Below are positions 32,355 through 40,939 of a DNA stretch of 64,000 nt, piece after piece. Origin of the DNA: Scopulibacillus_A cellulosilyticus (GTDB lineage Bacteria > Bacillota > Bacilli > Bacillales > Sporolactobacillaceae); the NCBI RefSeq assembly GCF_042665295.1, contig NZ_JBHTCO010000020.1, positions 1 through 64,000 of the forward strand, written 5' to 3'. Numbering within the stretch: position 1 is the first letter of the stretch; every line of letters begins with the position of its first letter. The notes beneath the pieces are model-generated. The model saw only the letters and a program-made list of their open reading frames with translations. It did no database searches and was not told the origin of the DNA. A program made the position numbers and the translations under genes.

Positions 32355-33567
32355 GACCGAAATACTCCTTTGTTTTCTTTAATCCGGCGGCAAGTGCGTC
32401 AATGTCTTCTTTCGTATTATAGAGATAGAAACTTGCTCTGGCTGTAGCGTTAACGCCCAGCCATTTCATGAGAGGCTGTGCGCAATGATGGCCGGCGCGA
32501 ATTGCAATACCTTCAGTATCAAGCACTGTTGCCACATCATGAGGATGGACGCTGTCGATATTGAAAGTAACCAGACCGGCACGCTCTTTTGGTCCGTAAA
32601 TTTCTAACCCTTCTATTTCAGATAATACATTTAAAGCATAATTAGCAAGTTCTTCTTCGTGCGCATGGATTTCATCAAGACCTACTTCATTTAAAAAGTC
32701 AATCGCGGCACCTAAACCGATCGCACCGGCTATGACTGGTGTACCAGCTTCAAATTTCCAAGGGAGTTCCTTCCATGATGCATCATAATAATCAACATAG
32801 TCGATCATCTCGCCGCCGGTTTCAACTGGTTCCATCTCTTCAAGCAGTGCCTTTTTCCCGTATAAAACGCCAATACCGGTAGGGCCAAGCATTTTATGGC
32901 CTGAAAGAGCAAAGAAATCAGCGTCAAGCTCTTGAACATTAACTGCTAAGTGAGGTGTACTTTGCGCACCATCAACGACCATGACAGCCTGGTGTTGGTG
33001 AGCGATATCAGCAACCTCTTTTATAGGATTAATCGTACCAAGCACATTTGATACATGTGCCATAGCAACAATTTTTGTGTTATCAGTAATAGCCTCTTTG
33101 ACATCATCCAAATTAAAGGTGCCATCAGGCTGCATCGGAATATATTTTAATGTTGCCCCTGTAGCTTTGGCTACTTGCTGCCAAGGAATTAAATTGGCAT
33201 GATGTTCCGCTGCATTAATAACAATTTCATCACCTTCACTTAAATTAGCGCGTCCATAGCTGTAAGCGACAAAGTTAAGTGAAGTGGTTGTGCCGCGCGT
33301 AAAAATAATTTCCTCCGTACTTGCTGCACCGATAAAACGCCGTACCTTTTCACGTGCTGCTTCATAGCCGTCTGTTGCTTTTGTTCCTAATGTGTGCACG
33401 CCTCGGTGAACATTGGAATTATACTCACGGTAATATTTACTTATTGCTTCAATCACAGGCAGCGGCTTCTGTGATGTTGCGGCACTGTCTAAATAAACGA
33501 GGGGGTGTCCGTTGACTTCTTGATCGAGAATTGGAAAAAGCTTACGAACTTCCTTAATGTTCATCAT
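32341..33567 (-). CDS. sufS: Cysteine desulfurase SufS
   Basis: Class II PLP cysteine desulfurase of 408 residues. Starts with VRKLFPILDQEVNGHPLVYLDSAATSQKP; the PLP Lys is in FALSGHKMLGPTGIG near residue 224, and the catalytic Cys in RAGHHCAQPLMKWL near residue 361. It liberates sulfur from cysteine for SufU. Either of the first two ATGs may start it (AAAGGA upstream). It overlaps sufD by 4 bp and sufU by 14 bp. A second, class I desulfurase (nifS) is 4 kb away and serves NAD synthesis. Confidence 0.96.
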   Translation of the reverse strand: MMNIKEVRKLFPILDQEVNGHPLVYLDSAATSQKPLPVIEAISKYYREYNSNVHRGVHTLGTKATDGYEAAREKVRRFIGAASTEEIIFTRGTTTSLNFVAYSYGRANLSEGDEIVINAAEHHANLIPWQQVAKATGATLKYIPMQPDGTFNLDDVKEAITDNTKIVAMAHVSNVLGTINPIKEVADIAHQHQAVMVVDGAQSTPHLAVNVQELDADFFALSGHKMLGPTGIGVLYGKKALLEEMEPVETGGEMIDYVDYYDASWKELPWKFEAGTPVIAGAIGLGAAIDFLNEVGLDEIHAHEEELANYALNVLSEIEGLEIYGPKERAGLVTFNIDSVHPHDVATVLDTEGIAIRAGHHCAQPLMKWLGVNATARASFYLYNTKEDIDALAAGLKKTKEYFGHVFE

Positions 33568-34874
33568 TGAACTTTCCTTTCGATAACCTCAGTTAATTGA
33601 GCTCTGACCCCTTCGATTGGCAGTTCATTAACTACTGGCGCTAAGAAGCCATGAATGACCAGTCGTTGCGCTTCTTTCTTTGTAATCCCCCTGCTCATAA
33701 GATAATAAAGCTGTACAGGGTCAACACGGCCGACTGATGCTGCGTGACCGGCGACAACATCGTCCTCTTCAATCAAAAGAATCGGGTTAGCATCGCCGCG
33801 CGCTTGGTCACTGAGCATAAGAACGCGTTGCGTTTGTTCGCCGTCGGACTTAGAAGCGCCATGTTCAATTTTTGTTTTCCCGTTAAAAATAGAGTTAGCG
33901 GAATCTTTTTGAACACCGTGAATGAGCATCATGCTTTCTGAATGCTTGCCGAAATGTCTGATGTAGTTAACAAAGTTTTGCTTTTGATCTCCGCGTCCGA
34001 CACTAACCGCTTTAATATCAGCAACTGACGCTTCGCCAACAAGATCGGTCAGATTTTCAGAAATCGTATTGCCGTCATTCATTTGGCCAAGAGCCCATTC
34101 TAATGTGCCGTTGTTTCCAACATGACCGCGGCGGTTGAAATAGCTTGTCATGTCTTTTGAAAAGTTATCAACTGAACCAAATTGAACCTTAGCATTATCT
34201 CCTGCGAAAACCTCGGTAACGACATTGGCAACAGGCGCTCCGCTCTCTTCAGTTGACAAATAGTTTTCAACATAAGTGACTGAGCTGCCTTGTTCAGCTA
34301 CAACAATGACATGGTTGATAAAGCCTGCATTCGGATCTTCCTGCCAATAGATTGTTTGTATTGGCACACTGACCTCTACATTTTTTGGAACGTAAAGGAA
34401 TGTTCCGCTGTTAACCAACGCCGCATGAAGGGCAGTTAAACGGTTTTCATCAGCTTTTACTGCATCTGTGAAATAATATTTTTTGATCAAATCGCCGTGT
34501 TCTTTAAGAGCTGTTTCAAGATCAGTGAATATGACACCTTTGTCCTGCAGCTCTTTTGATAAAGCGCGATAAGCAGGCGTTCCATTATGTTGAATAAGTA
34601 CGTTTCCTGATTGTTCACCTTGTCCGACCAATTGTTTAATATTTACAGGTAAGTCTTCTAACGAAGATATAGATCTTGCTGATGGTTTATGTTCAAATTC
34701 AGTAAAATTCCAGCCAATAATTCTCGTTTTTTCAGGTTTTGGCATTGGAAGCCCTTCAGCCAATTGAAGTCCTTTTAAACGAAACTCAGTAAACCAATCC
34801 GGTTCATGACGATCTTGGGAAAACTTTTTGATATATTCCGAGTCGTATTGAACCCCTGTTATTTCCGTTGACAT
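33564..34874 (-). CDS. sufD: Fe-S scaffold subunit SufD
   Basis: 436 residues, paralogous to SufB and part of the SufBC2D scaffold. Beta-helix core with HNGTPAYRALSKELQDKGVIFTDL, SGTFLYVPKNVEV, and the C-terminal block EDDVVAGHAASVGRVDPVQLYYLMSRGI, whose His is the conserved interface residue. Strong SD (AGGAGG) before the ATG. Second gene of the operon, 61 bp after sufC. Confidence 0.95.
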   Translation of the reverse strand: MSTEITGVQYDSEYIKKFSQDRHEPDWFTEFRLKGLQLAEGLPMPKPEKTRIIGWNFTEFEHKPSARSISSLEDLPVNIKQLVGQGEQSGNVLIQHNGTPAYRALSKELQDKGVIFTDLETALKEHGDLIKKYYFTDAVKADENRLTALHAALVNSGTFLYVPKNVEVSVPIQTIYWQEDPNAGFINHVIVVAEQGSSVTYVENYLSTEESGAPVANVVTEVFAGDNAKVQFGSVDNFSKDMTSYFNRRGHVGNNGTLEWALGQMNDGNTISENLTDLVGEASVADIKAVSVGRGDQKQNFVNYIRHFGKHSESMMLIHGVQKDSANSIFNGKTKIEHGASKSDGEQTQRVLMLSDQARGDANPILLIEEDDVVAGHAASVGRVDPVQLYYLMSRGITKKEAQRLVIHGFLAPVVNELPIEGVRAQLTEVIERKVQ

Positions 34875-34935
34875 ATTATTCCTCCTACCTCATCAAGATC
34901 ACACTTGAATGCTCTAATGTTGAATGCCTGATGGC

Positions 34936-35721
34936 TTAAACTTCTTGTTCTTCTGCTTCGTCCTCAATGCCAAGCTCTGCTTTCAGACCGTCATAACCTT
35001 CATCCTCAAGGCGTTGTGCAAGTTCAGGTCCGCCTGATTTTACAATACGGCCTTGCATCATAACATGGACTTTGTCCGGTGTAATATATTGCAATAAGCG
35101 TTGGTAGTGAGTAATAATTAAGCATCCAAATTCAGGGGAACGCATTTCATTGACGCCTTTTGCAACAACTTTAAGCGCATCAATATCAAGCCCTGAATCG
35201 ATCTCGTCAAGGATAGCGATCTTTGGTTCAAGCATCATTAATTGAAGAATTTCGTTGCGTTTTTTCTCGCCGCCGCTGAACCCTTCATTTAAATAACGCT
35301 GTGCGAATTCCTGGTCAATATCAAGCAAATCCATTTTTTTATCAAGTTGTTTGATAAATTTCATGAGCGGAATTTCATTTCCTTCACCGCGGCGTGCATT
35401 AATCGCTGTTCTTAAGAAATCGGCATTCGTAACACCGCTGATTTCACTTGGATATTGCATCGCTAAGTAAAGGCCGGCGCGAGCCCTTTCGTCAACTTCC
35501 ATTTCTAAAACATCTTTACCGTCAAGCATTACGGAACCTTCTGTAATCTCATATTTAGGATGCCCCATTAATGCTGAAGCAAGCGTAGATTTACCGGTGC
35601 CGTTAGGGCCCATAATCGCGTGAATTTCCCCGCCGTTAATTTCTAAATTAAACCCTTTAACTATTTCTTTATCTTCTATAGAAACATGAAGATTGTCGAT
35701 TTTAAGGTTTGGTACAGACAT
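34936..35721 (-). CDS. sufC: SUF ATPase SufC
   Basis: ABC-type ATPase of the SufBC2D complex, 261 residues. Walker A GPNGTGKSTLASAL near residue 37, Q-loop AMQYPSEISGV, signature FSGGEKKRNEILQ, Walker B PKIAILDEIDSGLD, H-loop ITHYQRLL. ATG 35721 is chosen because GGAGG lies 7 nt upstream; the ATG two codons earlier is too close. This gives exactly the B. subtilis SufC length. First gene of the operon. Confidence 0.96.
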   Translation of the reverse strand: MSVPNLKIDNLHVSIEDKEIVKGFNLEINGGEIHAIMGPNGTGKSTLASALMGHPKYEITEGSVMLDGKDVLEMEVDERARAGLYLAMQYPSEISGVTNADFLRTAINARRGEGNEIPLMKFIKQLDKKMDLLDIDQEFAQRYLNEGFSGGEKKRNEILQLMMLEPKIAILDEIDSGLDIDALKVVAKGVNEMRSPEFGCLIITHYQRLLQYITPDKVHVMMQGRIVKSGGPELAQRLEDEGYDGLKAELGIEDEAEEQEV

Positions 35722-35870
35722 GGTCATACCTCCAGTTATTTATCATAAATTGTCTTTTTCTACATTAATAAGTAGAGTTTTATTCTCAATCTATTCTCAT
35801 TACAATCTTATATCAAATCCAATTACATTTCAAATAATGTTTATGTAGAAAATTTCCCCTTATAAGGGGA

Positions 35871-35895
35871 AAAACCAGTCATAAGGACTGGTTTT
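35871..35895 (-). terminator. Intrinsic terminator after a small ORF upstream of sufC
   Basis: AAAACCAGTC and GACTGGTTTT form a 10-bp stem followed by TT on the minus strand. It lies 11 bp past the stop of the small ORF at 35907, which supports that ORF being a real transcript. Confidence 0.75.
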
Positions 35896-35906
35896 CCTAA
35901 TAATTT

Positions 35907-36107
35907 TTATGACTGACTTAATTTATGGTCTTGCTCAGCGGCAATAATATTACATTTACGGTAATCTTTTTCTCGTGATTTTTCAACTTCAAGTCTTTTT
36001 TCTAAGCTTCTCTCATATTCAGCGTATCCAATACCATGAGATTGGTGCATCGCTTTTTCCATTTCACTGGTGTGTAAAAGCCTGATTTGACTTTGGGTGT
36101 TAATAAT
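35907..36107 (-). CDS. Small charged protein, possible AUU start or frameshift
   Basis: The frame is open from 36107 to the stop at 35907 and is rich in Glu/Lys/Arg with a helical look (AEYERSLEKRLEVEKSREKD). The only ATG in frame (36062) gives 51 residues but has no SD. A good SD (AAAGGG) is instead 7 nt before an ATT at 36107, which would give 66 residues. An out-of-frame ATG at the SD hints that a 1-nt frameshift is the alternative explanation. A terminator follows directly. No family recognised. Confidence 0.4.
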   Translation of the reverse strand: MINTQSQIRLLHTSEMEKAMHQSHGIGYAEYERSLEKRLEVEKSREKDYRKCNIIAAEQDHKLSQS

Positions 36108-36278
36108 AAACCATCCCTTTCAAAATGTTTTACAAAGGTTAGGTTAACATAAATAAGATTAACTACCAAAGTGGAATTTGCTACATTTCAGACAATAGTT
36201 GATATTGTCACCTTATCTATGGCTTTCACCAACTGGAAGGGCAGAATAGCTGGATATTCCTCTGTATTTCAATGTTGT

Positions 36279-36650
36279 CTAGTGCTTCATTTGTTTCAGT
36301 TCATCCAAAGTATCCTGAACTAAAGTCACAGACTGGCTGATTGCAGCCCCGCCGCCAAAAGCTGCTGTTACGCCAATCGTTTCAAGAATTTCTTTTTCAG
36401 TACACCCTTGATCCATACAGCCTTTCGTATGATAAACAATGCAGTACTCATCTTGTGAGTAGATACTTATGCCAAGGGCAATTAATTGTTTTTGCTTTTG
36501 GTCAAGTTCTCCTTCTTTAAAACAGGCTGCGGTAAATTCATTATATTTATCAGCAATATGGGGCATCTTCTGCTCAAATTCATGAAGCCCCGTCTTATAA
36601 TCCATAAGAATTTGTTCAGTGACATTCGCAGAAACGTGTTCTTTTTCCAC
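36279..36650 (-). CDS. yurZ: Carboxymuconolactone decarboxylase-like protein YurZ
   Basis: A 123-residue AhpD/CMD-fold protein. The helix with DEYCIVYHTKGCMDQGCTEKEILETIGVTAAFGGG is the family core, but the AhpD CxxC is replaced by a single Cys-x2-Tyr-His (CIVYH), so it may not be a peroxidase partner. Position between the suf and met genes matches B. subtilis yurZ. GTG start with GAGAGG 7 nt upstream. A TTGACA hexamer lies about 45 bp upstream without a good -10. Confidence 0.82.
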   Translation of the reverse strand: MEKEHVSANVTEQILMDYKTGLHEFEQKMPHIADKYNEFTAACFKEGELDQKQKQLIALGISIYSQDEYCIVYHTKGCMDQGCTEKEILETIGVTAAFGGGAAISQSVTLVQDTLDELKQMKH

Positions 36651-36724
36651 ATTAATACCTCTCTTCTATGGAAGTTCAGTTTTAGTATGTCAAGAACACA
36701 ATTGATTCATTCGATACTTTAATG

Positions 36725-37543
36725 TTATTTAACAGGAACTACCGCGCCTTTATACTTCTTATTAATAAAATCTTGAATTTCTTTTGAATGTAAAACTTTT
36801 ACCAGCTTTTTAACAGCAGGATTATTTTGATCTTTAGCTCTGACAACGACCGCATTAGCGTATGGAGATTTATCATTTTCCATAGCGATGGCATCTTTTT
36901 TCGGATTGAGGCCAGCATCTAATGCGTAGTTTGTATTAATGAGCAAAGCGTCCCCTTCACCGTTTTTATAAATTTTCGGAAGCATAGCTGCATCATATTT
37001 TGCTTCTATTTTTAAATGTTTTGGGTTAGAAGTGATGTCATCAATTCTTGAGTTAATATTGCCGCCATTTTTCAATTTGATGAGCCCCGCTTTTTGAAGC
37101 AGCAACAGCATCCTCGGTTCATCAGAAACGGAATTACTCATAATAATTGTAGCGCCTTTTGGCAGCTGTTTTAAGCTTTTATATTTTTTTGAGTAAATAC
37201 CAATCGGTTCAACATGAATGTTTCCTACATCCTTAAAGTCATAATGGTTTTTCTTTTCTTGTACTTTTAAATATGGAACGGTTTGGAAATAGTTGGCGTC
37301 AATATCTCCAGATGCTAATGCTTTATTTGGCGTTACATAATCTTGGAACTTAACAATCTTAAGATTAACACCTTGTTTTGCCAATATTGGCTTTGCTTTC
37401 TCAAGAATTTCGGCATGAGGGACAGGTGTAGCACCTACTGTCAACGTTGTAGTTTTACCGCCTTTTCCATCTTTACTAGCGCCGCATGCAGCTAAAAGAA
37501 ATACTAAACTTAGGCTAATGACTAGTGCGAATATCTTCTTCAT
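36725..37543 (-). CDS. metQ: Methionine ABC transporter lipoprotein MetQ
   Basis: Substrate-binding lipoprotein, 272 residues, of the NlpA/MetQ family. Signal peptide with lipobox LAAC, acylated Cys at residue 20. Ligand-binding domain shows TLTVGATPVPHAEIL, FQDYVTPNKALASGDIDANYFQ and VGNIHVEPIGIYSKKY, typical for methionine binders. It captures D- or L-methionine at the outer face of the membrane and delivers it to MetP. Third gene of metNPQ, controlled by the SAM riboswitch at 39321-39449. Confidence 0.94.
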   Translation of the reverse strand: MKKIFALVISLSLVFLLAACGASKDGKGGKTTTLTVGATPVPHAEILEKAKPILAKQGVNLKIVKFQDYVTPNKALASGDIDANYFQTVPYLKVQEKKNHYDFKDVGNIHVEPIGIYSKKYKSLKQLPKGATIIMSNSVSDEPRMLLLLQKAGLIKLKNGGNINSRIDDITSNPKHLKIEAKYDAAMLPKIYKNGEGDALLINTNYALDAGLNPKKDAIAMENDKSPYANAVVVRAKDQNNPAVKKLVKVLHSKEIQDFINKKYKGAVVPVK

Positions 37544-37554
37544 TTTTTCTTCCC

Positions 37555-38223
37555 CTATCTTTTATCTAATTTTTTTGTAATAAAATCCCCTATAAATTGT
37601 AAAATAAAGACAATAATAAGAATAAAAATTGTTGAGAGTATAGTGACATCATTATTTCCGCGCTCGTAACCTTCGTTATAAGCGAGCGTCCCTAAGCCGC
37701 CTGCACCTATGACTCCAGCCATTGCTGTAAAACCAACAAGAGCAATTGCTGTGACTGTTATTCCTGAAGATAATGCAGGCAATGATTCGGGTAATAACAC
37801 TTTCCAGATAATTTGCCATTTGCTTGCTCCCATAGCTTGTGCGGCTTCAATGACACCTTTATCGATTTCCCGGAGTCCTATCTCAACTAAACGTGCGTAA
37901 AATGGCGCAGAACCAACAATAAGAGCTGGAAGTGCTGCCGTTGAACCTAACATGGTGCCGACTAATAATGTCGTTATCGGGATCAACAATATAATAAGGA
38001 TAATAAACGGAATGGAACGGAAAATATTGACTATTGTTGAAACACACTTATATATGATTTTATTTTCAAACATATTGCCTTTTGCTGTTACAAATAATAA
38101 CAATCCTAAAATAATTCCTAAAATGACTGTAGCTACAACTGAAATGACAGTCATATAGAGCGTTTGTAATATGGCTTGCCAAATCTCGTTCCAATCAGCG
38201 TTAGGAAATAAGCTGTGCAGCAT
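37555..38223 (-). CDS. metP: Methionine ABC transporter permease MetP (MetI)
   Basis: 222 residues, five transmembrane segments. EAA loop EIGLREIDKGVIEAAQAMGASKWQIIWKVLLPESLP contacts MetN; FTAMAGVIGAGGLGTLAYNEGYER is the family C-terminal motif. GAGGTG lies 7 nt before the ATG. It overlaps metN by 23 bp and is 11 bp from metQ, so the three are translated from one message. Confidence 0.95.
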   Translation of the reverse strand: MLHSLFPNADWNEIWQAILQTLYMTVISVVATVILGIILGLLLFVTAKGNMFENKIIYKCVSTIVNIFRSIPFIILIILLIPITTLLVGTMLGSTAALPALIVGSAPFYARLVEIGLREIDKGVIEAAQAMGASKWQIIWKVLLPESLPALSSGITVTAIALVGFTAMAGVIGAGGLGTLAYNEGYERGNNDVTILSTIFILIIVFILQFIGDFITKKLDKR

Positions 38224-39241
38224 CTTGTATCACCTCAACTCCAACTCCTTGGTTTTCAATAAAATCTATTGCTCTTTTTACTTCGTGCGTTGCGCCATCA
38301 ATAAGAAGGGTTAAAGTTCCAAACGCCCCGTTTTGTGTTTGTGAAATATTACCTTCTAAAATATTTATTTCAACAAGCTGCTGCTGAAATAGCTCGTTAA
38401 CAACCGGCCGATTGGCTGAATCCCCTTTAAAGGATAATTTAACAATGGTACCCGATGGATGAGCTTGTTTTACAAAATCAACAGCTTCCTCTGCTTCATC
38501 ATTTTGTGTCACTTGTTTAACAAATTCTTTTGTGATCGCCATTTTGGGTTGTTGGAAGACATCTAAAACATTACCTTCCTCGACAATCTGCCCTTTATCA
38601 AGAACCGCTACTTTGTGACAAATCTTTTTAACCACGTGCATTTCATGAGTAATCATAACAATCGTTAATCCCAGCTTTTTATTAATATCAACGAGTAAAT
38701 CCAGTATCGCATTTGTCGTTTTCGGGTCCAGTGCAGACGTTGCTTCATCACAAAGCAATACTTTAGGATTATTGGCCAAGGCTCTTGCAATGCCGACACG
38801 CTGTTTCTGTCCGCCGCTTAATTGTGACGGATAGGCGTTTTCACGCCCTTCTAAGCCGACAATCTTAATTAACTCTTGTACTCTCTTTTTTCTTTCGGCT
38901 TTTTTGACACCAGCTACTTCAAGCGGAAATGAGATGTTGCCTTTTACAGTTCTCGACCATAGCAGATTAAAATGTTGAAAGATCATACCGATGTCTTTTC
39001 TTGCCTCACGCAATTTATTTTTTGATAAGCTGGACATTTCTTTGCCGTCAACAATGAGACTGCCTGCAGTAGGTGTTTCCAGCATATTGATTAATCGGAT
39101 TAGAGTGCTTTTACCAGCGCCGCTATAGCCAATAATGCCAAAAATCTCGCCTTGTTTTATGTCTAAATCAATGCCGCTAAGCGCTTCGACGGCACCTTTT
39201 TTTGAATGATAAGATTTCTTAATGTTATTGAGTTTAATCAT
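38201..39241 (-). CDS. metN: Methionine ABC transporter ATPase MetN
   Basis: About 346 residues. Walker A GYSGAGKSTLIRLINML, Q-loop FQHFNLLWSRT, signature LSGGQKQRVGIARAL, Walker B VLLCDEATSALDP, and H-loop ITHEMHV. The C-terminal NIL domain (from about 265) senses methionine and inhibits transport in homologues. The ATG at 39241 follows AAGGGGTGA; the open frame further upstream is within the riboswitch. First gene of metNPQ. Confidence 0.95.
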   Translation of the reverse strand: MIKLNNIKKSYHSKKGAVEALSGIDLDIKQGEIFGIIGYSGAGKSTLIRLINMLETPTAGSLIVDGKEMSSLSKNKLREARKDIGMIFQHFNLLWSRTVKGNISFPLEVAGVKKAERKKRVQELIKIVGLEGRENAYPSQLSGGQKQRVGIARALANNPKVLLCDEATSALDPKTTNAILDLLVDINKKLGLTIVMITHEMHVVKKICHKVAVLDKGQIVEEGNVLDVFQQPKMAITKEFVKQVTQNDEAEEAVDFVKQAHPSGTIVKLSFKGDSANRPVVNELFQQQLVEINILEGNISQTQNGAFGTLTLLIDGATHEVKRAIDFIENQGVGVEVIQDAAQLIS

Positions 39242-39265
39242 GTTGTCACCCCTTACCCTACTAAA

Positions 39266-39300
39266 ATAAAAAATCTCTCTACCTGGACAGATAGAGAGAT
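39266..39300 (-). terminator. SAM-riboswitch terminator before metN
   Basis: ATCTCTCTA pairs with TAGAGAGAT and is followed by TTTTTTATTTT on the minus strand. It is the expression platform of the upstream S-box. Confidence 0.85.
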
Positions 39301-39320
39301 AAGTATTCGTACGCTTCTCC

Positions 39321-39449
39321 CTCTTATCTGTCAAGCCGCTGCTTGCAGGAATTGGCACCTTACCCGTCATTCAATTAGCTATAGCTAATTGAGAGCCGGG
39401 TGGTTGCCGGGCTTCATCGGGCCAGTCCCTCCACCTCTCTTGATAAGAG
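39321..39449 (-). promoter_or_regulatory. SAM-I riboswitch (S-box) of metNPQ
   Basis: The aptamer begins with P1 CTCTTATC, then AGAGAGGTGGAGGGACTGGC and the invariant CCCGATGAAGCCCGGCAACC. AAGGTGCCAATTCCTGC and the closing P1 strand GATAAGAG follow. With SAM bound the downstream terminator forms and metNPQ is off. Confidence 0.95.
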
Positions 39450-39475
39450 ATTTTTAAAGTTTTTAAGATATTAGT

Positions 39476-39504
39476 ATATTAGCACTAGGGTAAAGCTCTG
39501 TCAA
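39476..39504 (-). promoter_or_regulatory. SigA promoter of the metNPQ leader
   Basis: TTGACA and TAATAT separated by 17 bp on the minus strand. The TTGACA overlaps the hom stop codon. Start near 39469, about 20 nt before the aptamer. Confidence 0.7.
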
Positions 39505-40502
39505 TACCCTCCTAAAGGCACAGGATCATTATTCTTTATACTTTTATTATTTTTGAAAAGCGCAACGAAATCTTCAATAATAGCACTTGCAGTCGGCAAT
39601 GCTCCCGCCCCCGGACCGCTTAAAACTAAATCTTCGGCCAAATCAGTTTTAACCCTTACAGCGTTATTAACACCCTCAATGGCGTAAAGGGGATGATCCG
39701 GCTTGATTCTTAACGGTTCAACGCTGGCTTCGATTTGTCCATTAGATGATCGTGATAAGGCAGCAATTAATTTGACTTTTTCTTTGCTCTCTTCAGCGGC
39801 AAGAATATCTTCCTGTGTCACTTGATCGATTCCCTTTCGGACAACATCATTCCAATCAGGCTGCTCATTGTAAATAAGGTCGCTGATGATCATTGTTTTA
39901 TAGAAAGCGTCCCAGCCTAAAACATCATTAGAAGGATCAGCTTCCGCATAACCCAGCCGCTGGGCCTCCGCAAGCGATTGTTCGAATGACTGAATCTTCT
40001 CCCGCATCGTCGTTAAAATAAAATTAGACGTCCCATTCAAAATGGCTTCCACTCTTTGTATACGGTTTACCTTAAGATAGTCTTTAATCATATGCAGAAT
40101 TGGGATACTTCCCGCAACTGACGCTTCGAAAGCAAGTTGTGTTTGATGATCATCGGCTATTTTCTTTAATTCCTTACCCTTTTTAGCCAATAGCTCCTTG
40201 TTCGCTGTAATGACAGGCAGCTTACTTTCCAGAGATTTCCTTAGATAATTATAGGCAGGCTCACAACCGCCAATTGCCTCTATAACGACATCAACAGGGT
40301 GTTTTAATACCTCGTTAAAATCTGTTGTCACTTCAACGCCGCCATTTATTTTTCTATTTTTACAGGAATCTTTAATTAAAATGACAGGTATCCTGACAGC
40401 TTCACCAATAGCTTTATACAGTTCCTCTTGATGACTAATAACTGTTTCGTAAACACCTTGACCAACCGTTCCTAATCCAAGTAAAGCAACATTAATTGTC
40501 AT
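39501..40502 (-). CDS. hom: Homoserine dehydrogenase, short form without ACT domain
   Basis: NAD(P)H enzyme reducing aspartate semialdehyde to homoserine. 333 residues; NAD-binding LLGLGTVGQGVYETV at 7-21, catalytic domain with ILNGTSNFILTTM and GYAEADPSNDVLGWDAFYK near 200, and LSGPGAGALPTASAIIEDF at the end. The C-terminal ACT domain of the 433-residue B. subtilis Hom is missing, so feedback inhibition by threonine is not expected. Own SAM-I riboswitch and promoter place it in the methionine regulon rather than with thrBC. Confidence 0.93.
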   Translation of the reverse strand: MTINVALLGLGTVGQGVYETVISHQEELYKAIGEAVRIPVILIKDSCKNRKINGGVEVTTDFNEVLKHPVDVVIEAIGGCEPAYNYLRKSLESKLPVITANKELLAKKGKELKKIADDHQTQLAFEASVAGSIPILHMIKDYLKVNRIQRVEAILNGTSNFILTTMREKIQSFEQSLAEAQRLGYAEADPSNDVLGWDAFYKTMIISDLIYNEQPDWNDVVRKGIDQVTQEDILAAEESKEKVKLIAALSRSSNGQIEASVEPLRIKPDHPLYAIEGVNNAVRVKTDLAEDLVLSGPGAGALPTASAIIEDFVALFKNNKSIKNNDPVPLGGY

Positions 40503-40540
40503 TTCACCACTCCTAAGTATATTTAGTTTTTCAAGTATTA

Positions 40541-40567
40541 AAAAAACCCCTCCGATAAGAGGGGTTT
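40541..40567 (-). terminator. SAM-riboswitch terminator before hom
   Basis: AAACCCCTC pairs with GAGGGGTTT followed by TTTT on the minus strand. CTCTTATC in its 5' half equals the aptamer P1 5' strand, so antiterminator formation is evident. Confidence 0.9.
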
Positions 40568-40574
40568 ATCACCG

Positions 40575-40687
40575 CTCTTATCTTTTAGGAGTATTTAAAC
40601 TCCTGCAGGAATTAGCACCTTTCCAAGCAATTGCTTGGAGGTTGCCGGGCTTCATCGGGCCTTTCCCTCCGCCTCTCTGGATAAGAG
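40575..40687 (-). promoter_or_regulatory. SAM-I riboswitch (S-box) of hom
   Basis: P1 CTCTTATCC, AGAGAGGCGGAGGGAAAGGC, then CCCGATGAAGCCCGGCAACC, AAGGTGCTAATTCCTGC and closing GATAAGAG. All S-box core elements are present. SAM excess should terminate hom transcription. Confidence 0.95.
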
Positions 40688-40725
40688 AAAACTTTATTCA
40701 AATTTAAAATTATCAGTTAAATAGG

Positions 40726-40816
40726 ACTTGGCTGGTGCCAAGCTTTAAGCACAGTCAACTGCATAGCCGCACTTTACTTTCAACCTTTAGTTGATTTAAA
40801 CATTCAGAAAGTATAA
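40726..40816. repeat. Dispersed intergenic repeat, family 2, copy 3
   Basis: Head ACTTGGCTGGTGCCAAGC and tail CAGAAAGTATAATAAA match the copy at 2703-2824, and CCTTTAGT..A..TTAAAC near the tail is shared. It lies inside the 5' leader of hom, between its promoter and riboswitch. Confidence 0.5.
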
Positions 40817-40830
40817 TAAATATTAACAAT

Positions 40831-40859
40831 ATAGTATCACCCAGTTAACTTAGTGTCAA
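40831..40859 (-). promoter_or_regulatory. SigA promoter of hom
   Basis: TTGACA and TACTAT are separated by 17 bp on the minus strand. The start near 40824 gives a leader of about 320 nt containing the family-2 repeat and the S-box. Confidence 0.6.
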
Positions 40860-40860
40860 C

Positions 40861-40889
40861 TGGACTTATGTAATTGGTAAAGCTATACT
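40861..40889 (+). promoter_or_regulatory. SigA promoter of the thioredoxin-like gene
   Basis: TGGACT and TATACT with a 17-bp spacer, back to back with the hom promoter. Confidence 0.5.
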
Positions 40890-40939
40890 TTCCATAGAAA
40901 GAATTTTTAAGATTTAACTATGGAAAGGGGCTTAAAAAA

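Larger units (their letters stand above)
35728..36278. other. 551-bp region upstream of sufC
   Basis: It holds the suf leader (about 140 bp, no clear operator), a terminator (35871-35895), the small minus-strand ORF ending at 35907, and about 170 bp in which I see nothing specific before yurZ. Confidence 0.5.
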
